Positions 18,037 through 25,764 of a stretch of 32,366 nt of DNA are shown in pieces; position 1 is the stretch's first letter; each line of letters opens with the position of its first letter. Below the pieces are notes generated by a model that had not been told where the DNA came from, ran no database searches, and saw nothing but the letters and a program-made list of their open reading frames with translations. The stretch comes from Alphaproteobacteria bacterium (GTDB taxonomy: Bacteria; Pseudomonadota; Alphaproteobacteria; Caulobacterales; Aquidulcibacteraceae): contig JAGWZE010000036.1 in assembly GCA_018969015.1 (NCBI GenBank), positions 1 through 32,366 on the forward strand. Reading direction: 5' to 3'. Both the position numbers and the translations under genes were made by a program.

Positions 18037-20091
18037 TCATCCCTCGGTGCGCGCCGTCAGGCGCCGGAACGGGGGCGCGTCGCGATCGGGCGCGTCCCCG
18101 AAGCCCTCGGCAAACGCGCGGCCCGCAAACACCGCGTTGGCGATGAGGGACGGCGCACAGGCGTCGCCGATGAGGTCCAGGCTGGCCAGGCGCACGTCTC
18201 CCGCCGTGCGCAGGCGGGCGAGCGCATCGAACAGCGACCGGTTCGGCGCGCGTCCCGTCGCGAGGACGACGGTCGTCGCCGCGCGCTCCTCCACGGCCCC
18301 GGTGAGATCGTCGACGAGGGCCACGAAGCCGGGGGCGATCTCACGCGCCCGGACGCGCGTGCGCAGCGTGACGCCCGTTTCGATCAAGCGACGCTCGATC
18401 GCCGGCTGCTCGAGCGTCACCTGCGTCCAGTACGACACGAGCGGGGCGGGCGTGGCCAGCGTCACGCGGGCGCCCGCGCGCGCCAGATGCTCGGCGATCG
18501 CGCTGGGCAGGTGCCCGTGGTCGTCGTCATAGACCAGCACGTCGCCCGTCGGCGCGGCGCCGTCGAGCACGGCGTCGGGTGTGAGAATCGTAGCGTTCGG
18601 CGCAAGGCGCAGGCCCTGAGGATGCGCCCGCCCGAGGCCATCGCGCCGCCAGGTCGCGCCCGTGGCGATCACCACATGCGCCACCTCCAGAGCCACGATA
18701 TCGTCCGGACCCATTAGGGAGCCCCGATACACCTCGACGGCCTCGAGCTTGGCGATCTGGCCTTCGCGCCAGTCCGCCACGCGCGCATAGCTCGACAGCC
18801 CCGGCAGGCGCGCTTCACGCCGGGCGCGGCCGCCCAGCGTGCGCGCGGCGTCGGCCAGCAGCACGTCATAGCCGCGCAGCCCGAGCCCGAGTGCGGCCTC
18901 CAGTCCGGCGGGCCCCGCGCCGACGACGAGAATCCGGGCCGCGCTCTTTTTCGGGCGCAGCGCTTCGGGCCGCCAGCCGCGGCGCCATTCCTCGCCCATG
19001 CTCGGATTCTGCGTGCAGCGGATCGGGATGGTCTGCACGTCGCTGGCCACGCAGATGTTGCAGCCGATGCACTCGCGAATGTCGTCGAACCGGCCTTCCG
19101 CGATCTTGTTCGGCAACAGCGGATCCGCGATCGAGGGGCGTGCGGCGCCGATGAAGTCGAGCACGCCGTCGCGTACCTGCGCCCGCATCGTCTCGGGCGA
19201 AGTGAAGCGCCCGACACCCACCACAGGCTTGCGGCTCAGCGCCTTGAGGCCGCGCACGACGTCGTCCTGATAGGCCTCCGGGGCGAAGCGCGCCGTTTGC
19301 GAATCCGCCGGCCAGGATGACATGCAGAAATCCCAGAGATCGACGAGAGGATCGAGCAGCCCGATCACGTCCTCGATCTCGGCGCGCTCCAACCCCGTGT
19401 CGCCTGCATCGACGGCGATGCGCACCGGCAAGGCGCAGGACGGCCCGATCGCCTCGCGCGTTGCTTCGATGAGTTCGCGCAGGAAGCGCGCCCTGTTCTC
19501 GAGGGAGCCGCCATAGGCGTCGGTACGGTCGTTCGTGTGCCGCGAGAGGAATTGCTGCGCGAGCGTCAGTCCGTGTCCGGCGTAGCAATAGACGAGGTCG
19601 TAACCGGCCTCGCGCGCGCGGCGCGCCGCGTTGGCGTGCCAGCGACGCACGTCGGCGATGTCGTGCGCGTCCATCGCCCGGCACCAGGTCGGTTCGAGCG
19701 TATCGGCGATGACCGGCCCGGCGCGCACCCCCGCCGGCGGAATGCGCGACACATGGTTGGGCCGCGGGGCGTTGTAGACGAGCTCGATGCCCGCCAACGC
19801 CCCATGGCTCTGGATGGCCTCGACCACGAGCGCGTGCGCGGGAATGTCCTGCGCGCTCCACAAGCGGCCCTCGATCGACGGCGAAACCTCGCTCGCCGGG
19901 TGCACCTCGACCTCCTCCGTGCACACCACCGCCCAGCCGCCTTCGGCCTTCGCGCCCCGCATCGCCGCGAGCGCGCGCGGCTCGCGATAGCCAAGCCCGT
20001 TGCAGTGGGGGACCTGATAGAACCGATTGCGCGCCACCTTCGGCCCGATCGGCATCGGCTCAAACAGGAGATCGAAACGAGGGTCGCGCAT
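18037..20091 (-). CDS. Iron-sulfur flavoprotein amine dehydrogenase (trimethylamine/histamine dehydrogenase family)
   Basis: A 684-residue enzyme collinear with trimethylamine dehydrogenase: an OYE-type FMN barrel (1-335), a 4Fe-4S segment and an ADP/FAD-binding pair of domains (VVGAGPAGLEA from 390). C30 in FYQVPHCNG aligns with the cysteine that covalently binds FMN. C342, C345, C348 and C360 (CIGCNIC, then CTQNP) are the cluster ligands. Of the three aromatic bowl residues of trimethylamine dehydrogenase (Y60, W264, W355), only the Trp is kept (W254); the others read E60 and D352. Histamine dehydrogenase, from memory, has Gln, Trp and Asp there, so a cationic primary or di-amine is the likelier substrate. 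Electrons should pass to ETF. The start codon is at 20091. The gene stands alone. Confidence 0.88.
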   Translation of the reverse strand: MRDPRFDLLFEPMPIGPKVARNRFYQVPHCNGLGYREPRALAAMRGAKAEGGWAVVCTEEVEVHPASEVSPSIEGRLWSAQDIPAHALVVEAIQSHGALAGIELVYNAPRPNHVSRIPPAGVRAGPVIADTLEPTWCRAMDAHDIADVRRWHANAARRAREAGYDLVYCYAGHGLTLAQQFLSRHTNDRTDAYGGSLENRARFLRELIEATREAIGPSCALPVRIAVDAGDTGLERAEIEDVIGLLDPLVDLWDFCMSSWPADSQTARFAPEAYQDDVVRGLKALSRKPVVGVGRFTSPETMRAQVRDGVLDFIGAARPSIADPLLPNKIAEGRFDDIRECIGCNICVASDVQTIPIRCTQNPSMGEEWRRGWRPEALRPKKSAARILVVGAGPAGLEAALGLGLRGYDVLLADAARTLGGRARREARLPGLSSYARVADWREGQIAKLEAVEVYRGSLMGPDDIVALEVAHVVIATGATWRRDGLGRAHPQGLRLAPNATILTPDAVLDGAAPTGDVLVYDDDHGHLPSAIAEHLARAGARVTLATPAPLVSYWTQVTLEQPAIERRLIETGVTLRTRVRAREIAPGFVALVDDLTGAVEERAATTVVLATGRAPNRSLFDALARLRTAGDVRLASLDLIGDACAPSLIANAVFAGRAFAEGFGDAPDRDAPPFRRLTARTEG

Positions 20092-20157
20092 GTGGGCTCG
20101 CGGCGGCGTCTGGAGAGGCCGAGCCTATACCGGGCCTTGGCTGCGTGGAAAGCGGAG

Positions 20158-20177
20158 CGACTGCCTCGCGGCAGTCG
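20158..20177. promoter_or_regulatory. Perfect 8-bp hairpin in the divergent region upstream of the amine dehydrogenase
   Basis: CGACTGCC and GGCAGTCG pair around the loop TCGC, 67-86 bases upstream of the amine dehydrogenase start. It could be an operator or a chance hairpin; no regulator gene is adjacent. Confidence 0.25.
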
Positions 20178-20322
20178 GATAGGCCCGCATGGGGAGAGCT
20201 CCCGGGCCGAGCGGGGCGAATTCGGATGTCCTGTATGTAGAGAAACTTGGAGCGGGCGAGGCGATCCCGAACGCCCGAACCTAGGAAAGACGGGCGCAAC
20301 GAGCGGAACGGCGCCGACTGGC

Positions 20323-21000
20323 ATGCCGTTGGTGCTCGCTTACAAAGATCTTGACGACGTCATCGCCGGTTCCGCTCATGCTGTCGCACTGACGAGCACG
20401 TCGATTAGGCTGCGCACCGTGGTCACAACGTTCGACTTTGCCACGCCTCGGAGTGGGAGCCAGCCCTCCATCATCGAACTCAAGATCGAGCGCGTCGAAG
20501 CGTTGTTCGATGCTTTCGACCCGTTTCCGCTCGTGTCGCGCGACCTATCGCACGCCGTCGACGACTACGTCATCGGCTGGGCGCGCGAGCTGTCGCCAGC
20601 AGCCCCTTGGCTCATTCGTCTGCACATCCCTGTTGACCGTGCAGGCGACGCCGCCGGCATCGGGGAAGCCTTTCGAACCTACTTCACATCCCGCGCCAGG
20701 GTGGCCGATGGGGACCTGCGTGAACTCTTTCGGTTCGCCCGCCGATCCCTGGCGGTTGGCCTCGTGGTGCTCGCGGCGTGTATCGTAAGCGCCCGCGTCG
20801 GCGCGTCCATCTTCACCGAGCCGAGTGTCAGCCGCATCCTGAGCGAGAGCCTGCTGGTTCTTGGGTGGGTCTCGACCTGGCGACCTATCGAACTGCTTCT
20901 CTACGATTGGTGGCCGATCCGTCGCCGCCGCGAGCTTTGTCTCAAGCTCGCAGCGACGCCGATCGACGTCGTCTCCGGCGATGCGTCGACCGCCGTGTGA
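20323..21000 (+). CDS. Conserved two-helix membrane protein of unknown function
   Basis: A protein of up to 225 residues whose function I do not recognise. The part from about IIELKIERVEALFDAFDPFPL onward looks like a conserved family: an acidic soluble N-terminal region (DDYVIGWARELSP, then a run of about 25 residues ending FTSRARV), then RELFRFARRSLAVGLVVLAACIVS (first helix) and LLVLGWVSTWRPIELLLYDWWPI (second helix). A basic cytoplasmic tail RRRRELCLKL follows. The start is uncertain: the ATG at 20323 has no clear ribosome-binding site, and a GTG at 20419 would fit the conserved part better. It lies 81 bp upstream of an SDR gene on the same strand, possibly one transcript. Confidence 0.7.
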   Translation: MPLVLAYKDLDDVIAGSAHAVALTSTSIRLRTVVTTFDFATPRSGSQPSIIELKIERVEALFDAFDPFPLVSRDLSHAVDDYVIGWARELSPAAPWLIRLHIPVDRAGDAAGIGEAFRTYFTSRARVADGDLRELFRFARRSLAVGLVVLAACIVSARVGASIFTEPSVSRILSESLLVLGWVSTWRPIELLLYDWWPIRRRRELCLKLAATPIDVVSGDASTAV

Positions 21001-21081
21001 CGCGCGTCGCCAACAGGGGATTGCCCAAGTCGACTTGATCTTGCTCAAATCTTCGGTGTCGCCCGCGTGCTTGATGATGTC

Positions 21082-21846
21082 ATGGTCGACTCTCAGCTCA
21101 CCGGCCGGACGGCCCTGGTCACCGGCGCGGCTTCAGGCATCGGAGCCGCAACGGTTCGCGCCTTTGCTGAAGCGGGCGCGTCGGTGCTCGCCTGCGACGT
21201 CCAGGTCGAGCTGGGCGAGCGGCTGGTGGCGGACCTGCGCGCGAAGGGCGCGTCGGTCAACTTCTTCAAGTGCGACGTACGCGACGAAGGCGATATCGCC
21301 GCCGCCATACATTGGGCAGTGGAGGAGTTCGGCGCCTTGCACGTCGCCTTCAACAACGCCGGCGTCGAGGGCGCGCAGGCGCCCACCGATCAGTGCACAA
21401 ACGACAACTGGGACCAGGTGATCGAGATCAATCTTCGCGGCGTCTGGCTCTGCATGAAGTACGAGATTCCGGCCATGCGCGCGAGCGGCGGCGGCGCCAT
21501 CATCAATTGCTCGTCCATTGCCGGTTTGGTGGGGTTCGCCAACATCCCCGCCTACGTGGCGAGCAAGCACGGCGTGATCGGACTCACCAAGGCTGCGGCT
21601 TTGGAGTGCGCCAAACACAACATCCGCGTCAACGCCGTCTGCCCAGGCGTGATCCAAACACCGATGATCGACCGCTTCGTCCATGGCGACGCGGCGGCGC
21701 GGGCGGCGCTCATGGAGGCCGAGCCGATCGGACGGTTCGGCGCGCCAATGGACATCGCGAACGCGGTAATGTGGCTCGCCAGCCCCGCCGCCGACTTCGT
21801 CCTGGGACACGCCTTGGCTGTCGATGGCGGATGGGTGGCGAAGTAG
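21082..21846 (+). CDS. Short-chain dehydrogenase/reductase (classical SDR)
   Basis: A 254-residue NAD(P)-dependent oxidoreductase with a full classical SDR set: TGAASGIG at 14-21, NNAG at 91-94, N117, S144/S145 (NCSSIAG), Y158 and K162 (YVASKHG). VCPGVIQTPM and the ending LAVDGGWVAK are typical of the subgroup labelled glucose-1-dehydrogenase or cyclopentanol dehydrogenase-like. The ATG at 21082 is preferred over an in-frame GTG at 21067; neither has a strong ribosome-binding site, so coupling to the upstream membrane-protein gene is possible. The acidic D39 at the end of beta-strand 2 (LACDV) favours NAD. The substrate is unknown. Confidence 0.92.
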   Translation: MVDSQLTGRTALVTGAASGIGAATVRAFAEAGASVLACDVQVELGERLVADLRAKGASVNFFKCDVRDEGDIAAAIHWAVEEFGALHVAFNNAGVEGAQAPTDQCTNDNWDQVIEINLRGVWLCMKYEIPAMRASGGGAIINCSSIAGLVGFANIPAYVASKHGVIGLTKAAALECAKHNIRVNAVCPGVIQTPMIDRFVHGDAAARAALMEAEPIGRFGAPMDIANAVMWLASPAADFVLGHALAVDGGWVAK

Positions 21847-21879
21847 GCCATCGACGCTCCCGGCGACGAGACGAACGAA

Positions 21880-23187
21880 ATGAGACCCGCCTTCTTGCTT
21901 TTCGCCTTCGTCATGGTGCTGGCCGCGTGCGTCGTCGAGCCGCCGGGGACGTCAACGACGACATCAACGCCGCAGCCTGAGTCGGCGTGGCGGTCGTCTT
22001 CGTTGGAGTCGCTTCTTTCCGCGGCGGAAGCCGCGCCTGCGCACGGCCTGCCGCCTTTGAATGCCGATCTGGACGTTCTCAAGCGCGCGATCGTGGCGGC
22101 GCAGCGGGCCCCGGAAGGGTTGGCGGAGCAAGACGCCAAGGCCGACGCCCTCTTTCGCACTCTGGCGCTCGCCTATTCACAAGGCGTGGTCGATCCTGCC
22201 GTCGCCGATCCCGCTTGGGCAATCCCGCGCGCGACTGCGGCGGATGTTGACTCGCTGCTCCCAACAGCGCGTCAAGGCGACGCGACCCAGCTGCTCTCGG
22301 CGCTGCTGCCGCAGGACGCGGAGTATGCCGCACTGGAACGCGCGTTGGCGATCGTGACGGGCGAGCCCGCCGGCGCGGTGGACGCCGACGGCGTGACCCG
22401 CGAGGTGCGTCTGGATCATTTGCGCAGCAGTCTCGAGCGTCGACGCTGGTTGCCACGGCCCTTGCCGCCATCTCGGCTCGAAGTGCGCGTTCCTCTCTTC
22501 GACGTGCGGTACTTCGGCGCGGCCAGTGCGGTCCACCGCGTCATCGTAGGGGCGCGTGCGACGCCGACGCCGTCCTTCCTGTCGGAGGTGACGTCGGTAA
22601 CCGTCAATCCGGCTTGGACGCCGCCCATGCGCATCGTCAAAGACGAACTCTGGCCGCGCTTCCGCCGCGACCCGGCGCGCGCCGTCGCCGAAGGATTTGA
22701 GATCTTCGACGCGAACGGGCAGCGCATCGCTTGGGCCGATGTCGATTGGACGCGCCGCAAAGCCTACAGCTTGCGACAGTCGCCGGGGCCTCGCAATGCG
22801 CTGGGTCGCATTCGCTTCGACATGCCCAATCGCTACGCGATCTACATGCATGACACGCCCAGCCAAGGCCTCTTCGCGCGCGCCGACCGCGCGCTCAGCC
22901 ACGGCTGTATTCGCACGGAGAACCCGTTCGACCTCGCGCGCGCGCTGCTTGCAGAAACGCCATCGGCCGCGGGCTCATTGGACGCGCGCATCGCGACGAA
23001 TACGACGCAGACCCTCGATCTTCCGGCGCCGGTTCCCGTCTATGTCCTCTATCTGACCGCCGCGGACGCTGGCGGTGACGCCATCGAATATGGATCGGAC
23101 ATCTATGGACGTGACGCCAAGCTGATCGCCCGTCTCGATGGGCGTGCGGTTCGTGCGCAGACCGTGGCGCCGGCGGGGTGCGCCTAG
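21880..23187 (+). CDS. L,D-transpeptidase lipoprotein (YcbB/LdtD-like)
   Basis: A 435-residue envelope enzyme expected to make 3-3 peptidoglycan cross-links. A lipobox LAAC at 14-17 marks it as a lipoprotein, and the mature part starts CVVEPPGTSTTTS, a flexible tether. An N-terminal alpha-helical scaffold (about 40-195, DLDVLKRAI, WLPRPLP) precedes the YkuD catalytic domain (about 200-400). Its motif is intact: H324 (YMHDTPSQGLF) and SHGCIR at 340-345, with nucleophile C343. It is shorter than E. coli LdtD (about 615) because no amidase- or PG-binding segment is evident. It starts 33 bp after the SDR stop codon on the same strand, so transcription may be shared. Confidence 0.92.
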   Translation: MRPAFLLFAFVMVLAACVVEPPGTSTTTSTPQPESAWRSSSLESLLSAAEAAPAHGLPPLNADLDVLKRAIVAAQRAPEGLAEQDAKADALFRTLALAYSQGVVDPAVADPAWAIPRATAADVDSLLPTARQGDATQLLSALLPQDAEYAALERALAIVTGEPAGAVDADGVTREVRLDHLRSSLERRRWLPRPLPPSRLEVRVPLFDVRYFGAASAVHRVIVGARATPTPSFLSEVTSVTVNPAWTPPMRIVKDELWPRFRRDPARAVAEGFEIFDANGQRIAWADVDWTRRKAYSLRQSPGPRNALGRIRFDMPNRYAIYMHDTPSQGLFARADRALSHGCIRTENPFDLARALLAETPSAAGSLDARIATNTTQTLDLPAPVPVYVLYLTAADAGGDAIEYGSDIYGRDAKLIARLDGRAVRAQTVAPAGCA

Positions 23188-23290
23188 GTTCTCTCCGCTC
23201 AGCAGAGACCAGCGCAGTTCCGCGGAACGGCGGGCTCGGTGCGCGGCTCGAAGGAAAACCGCGTCGTGGTGGGGCGCGCGATGGTCGTCA

Positions 23291-24877
23291 TTAATCCGGA
23301 CCGCGCAATACGTCCTTCAACTGCGCCAGGAGCGCCTCGCGTGCGGCGTCGGTCTCGGCAGCCGCGAGGCTGCGATTGAGAGCAGCCAGAAACTCCGCGC
23401 GCGCATTGTGCCAGTCGAGCCTGGACGTGCTCGCGGCCGGCAAGCGCGGCGCCGAATGCTCCGGCTTCGCCAGTCCACGGCGCAACTCGTATGTTGCGTC
23501 GAGCGCGGGAATCTCGATCGCTTCTCGGGCGAAGCCGGCGGCGGTCAATCGCTTGCCGAGCGCCTTGAGATTGTCCGGCTCCCCATGCGTCAGGAACACG
23601 CGCCCGTGAATCGGCTTGCGCGCCTCGACCCATTTCGCCAGTCCGGCGCCGTCGGCGTGCCCGGAATAGATGTCCAGGAAATCGACGTGCGCGCGCACCC
23701 GCACCTCGTCGCCCTGGATGCTGACGACCTTTCGACCGTCGAGAAGGAGCCGCCCCAGCGTGCCGATCGGCTGGTATCCGACGAGCAGCACCGTCGCTTC
23801 GGGGCGCCACAGAAGGCGCTTCAAATGGTGGCGCACGCGGCCGGCGTCGCACATGCCGCTGGCCGCGATGATGACATGCCATCCGCGCACCGTCTCGAGA
23901 TGACGGCTCTCATTGGCGTTCTCGGTGAATTGAAGCGAGCCGCTCTCGCGCAGAACGCTGTACGGATTGTCGTGGGCTGGACCGCCGTGACGCAGGAAGA
24001 CGTCGCTCGCTTTGATGGCGAGGGGGCTGTCGAGAAAAATCGGTCCGGGCGGCGCCAGCGTGCGCTCCATCAGATCGAGCAGATCGACGATCAATTCCTG
24101 CGTCCGTTCGACGGCGAAGGCAGGAATGAGCAGCGGGCCGCCGGCGGCGTGCGCCGCAAGAACGGCCTTGCGCAAGCGCTCGCGTCTCTGGTCGGGCGAG
24201 ATGATCGGGCGGTCCGCGCCGCCATACGTCGATTCGACGATGACATGATCAACGTCCGCCGGGCCCTGCGGGTCCTCGGTGAGATCGCGGCCGCCGGGGC
24301 CAACGTCGCCGGAAAACACGAGCCGCACCGGCGCGGCGTCGTCGGCCTCGCCGATCTCCACCTCGATCGACGCCGATCCCAGGATGTGCCCGGCGTGCCA
24401 GAAGCGGGCGCGTACCCCGGGCGCCACGTCACGCCACTCGTTCAACGGCGTCGGCCGCAGAATCGCGAGCGACGCGTGGGCGTCCTCGACGGTGAAGATC
24501 GGCGCAAGCGCGTCCTCGCCGACGCGACGGCGGCGCTTGTTGAGCGCTTCAACTTCCATTTCCTGGATGGCGCCAGCGTCGGGAAGGAGCACGCTGCACA
24601 GCCGCGCCGTCTCGGGTGTCGCGAAGACCGGTCCGCGATAGCCTGAATTGAACAGCTTCGGGATCATGCCGCTGTGGTCGATGTGGGCGTGGGTCAAAAG
24701 CACGGCGTCGAGGACGTCGGCCTGAAACGGAAACGGCTCGTAATTGAGCGCTTTGAGCGTTTTCGGACCCTGGAACATGCCGCAATCGACCAGAACCCGC
24801 GCCTGCGCCGACGTCAGCAGGAAGCACGCACCGGTGACGCAGCCCGCCGCGCCCAGAAACTGCAGGCGTATCGTCAT
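23291..24877 (-). CDS. MBL-fold beta-CASP metallo-hydrolase with RNA-specificity domain
   Basis: A 528-residue member of the RNase J/CPSF73-like beta-CASP family, usually labelled MBL fold with an RNA-specificity domain. Zinc ligands are in HAHIDH (63-68), then HAGHILGSA and SGDVG; the beta-CASP part includes IPAFAVERTQE, and the RMMBL part carries the YSGHADGAGL motif and LTHGE. By family it acts as an RNA endo- or exonuclease. The ATG at 24877 has a strong AAGGAGAT and overlaps the upstream PRPP-synthetase stop by four bases. It is last in the seven-gene operon. The C-terminal 75 residues are family-typical extra sequence (ARAEFLAALNRSLAAAETD). RNA cleavage would supply nucleotides to the upstream phosphorylase; this is my inference. 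Confidence 0.92.
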   Translation of the reverse strand: MTIRLQFLGAAGCVTGACFLLTSAQARVLVDCGMFQGPKTLKALNYEPFPFQADVLDAVLLTHAHIDHSGMIPKLFNSGYRGPVFATPETARLCSVLLPDAGAIQEMEVEALNKRRRRVGEDALAPIFTVEDAHASLAILRPTPLNEWRDVAPGVRARFWHAGHILGSASIEVEIGEADDAAPVRLVFSGDVGPGGRDLTEDPQGPADVDHVIVESTYGGADRPIISPDQRRERLRKAVLAAHAAGGPLLIPAFAVERTQELIVDLLDLMERTLAPPGPIFLDSPLAIKASDVFLRHGGPAHDNPYSVLRESGSLQFTENANESRHLETVRGWHVIIAASGMCDAGRVRHHLKRLLWRPEATVLLVGYQPIGTLGRLLLDGRKVVSIQGDEVRVRAHVDFLDIYSGHADGAGLAKWVEARKPIHGRVFLTHGEPDNLKALGKRLTAAGFAREAIEIPALDATYELRRGLAKPEHSAPRLPAASTSRLDWHNARAEFLAALNRSLAAAETDAAREALLAQLKDVLRGPD

Positions 24878-25764
24878 GTGCCGATCTCCTTCATGATCGC
24901 CGCGGCCAGCGCCGGCGCGAGTGCGAACGCGTTTGTCGGATGCTGGCATCCATCGCACGACCGCAGCCGCGCCAAGCCTGCGTCTCGCAAGGCCCGGCTC
25001 GTTTCGTCGTCGATCAGAACGTGCGTGACAGCAGCCTCGACGTGTGCTGCGCCCAAAGCGGTCAGCGCCGCGGTCGCGGCCAGGAGTGTGCCGCCCGACG
25101 TGCACAGATCATCCACGATCAAGACGCGTTGGCCGCGCACGTGCACTCCATCCGGCGCGGTCAGTTCGACGAAGAGGTCAGAGCGACGGACCTTCTCGAA
25201 CGTCCAGTGCGGCAGGCCCAGACGCGCCGCGATGATCGCCGCCCACTGGGCCGATTCCGTATCAGGACCGACGACGCAGTCCGCGACGCGCGGATCTGCA
25301 CTCAAGCCGTTCGCCATGACCGCGGCGCCCGAAACTACGCTCCACACCGCGCGATCGGACGGGTCCGTGAGGCGCGACGTGCGGTGAAGATGTGGATCCA
25401 CGGTGACGATGACGTCGAACGCGTCCGCCAGGAGCCGGACGATAACGTCGCGGCTCAACGGCTCGCCGGGGCGAAAGACGGCGTCTTGACGCAAGTACGG
25501 GACGTAGGGCGCCGCAAGCACGACACGCTTCGCGCCCGCCCGTCGCAGCGCATCGGCGCTGAGCAGAACCTCGATCAGTTTGGCGTTCGGATCGTGCAGC
25601 GACCGGTAGATGACGGCGCCGGTCGCGACATCGCTCACCCTCGGGAGGGTTTCGCCATCCTGGAACCGATGAACGGCGATTTCCGTCGGTCGGCATTGCA
25701 TCGCACCGCCGAGCCGCGCTGCGGCGCCGCCCAGATCTTCGGCGAATGCGTGCAGGCTGATCAT
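24874..25764 (-). CDS. Ribose-phosphate diphosphokinase (PRPP synthetase) paralogue
   Basis: A 296-residue member of the PRPP-synthetase family (R5P + ATP to PRPP + AMP). Shared motifs are FQDGE (34-38), PYVPYLRQD (86-94), FRPGEPLSRD, VDPHLHR (122-128) and the PRPP loop VLIVDDLCTSGGTL (214-227). The flexible catalytic loop K191/R193/R194 (EKVRRSD) is kept. Differences from housekeeping Prs are clear: the usual SPDxGG..RA segment reads GPDTESAQWA (167-176), and VDLHxxQ becomes VDPHLHR. It is near the short end of the family (about 310). Both ends overlap neighbours as ATGA. It may supply PRPP, or act on the ribose-1,5-bisphosphate made by the phosphorylase upstream; the latter is untested. Confidence 0.9.
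   Translation of the reverse strand: MISLHAFAEDLGGAAARLGGAMQCRPTEIAVHRFQDGETLPRVSDVATGAVIYRSLHDPNAKLIEVLLSADALRRAGAKRVVLAAPYVPYLRQDAVFRPGEPLSRDVIVRLLADAFDVIVTVDPHLHRTSRLTDPSDRAVWSVVSGAAVMANGLSADPRVADCVVGPDTESAQWAAIIAARLGLPHWTFEKVRRSDLFVELTAPDGVHVRGQRVLIVDDLCTSGGTLLAATAALTALGAAHVEAAVTHVLIDDETSRALRDAGLARLRSCDGCQHPTNAFALAPALAAAIMKEIGT

Noticed and set aside
17783-18040. 85-residue minus-strand open frame in the kinase/amine-dehydrogenase gap
   Set aside because: It has low-complexity arginine-rich sequence, no convincing ribosome-binding site and overlaps the preceding gene's end.
23217-23228. GTTCCGCGGAAC palindrome between the L,D-transpeptidase and the RNase-like gene
   Set aside because: A lone 12-bp palindrome without a loop in GC-rich DNA between convergent stops; no terminator or operator evidence.
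23138-24646. 502-residue plus-strand open frame
   Set aside because: It is antisense to the beta-CASP protein, with no recognisable motif and composition typical of a GC-rich shadow.
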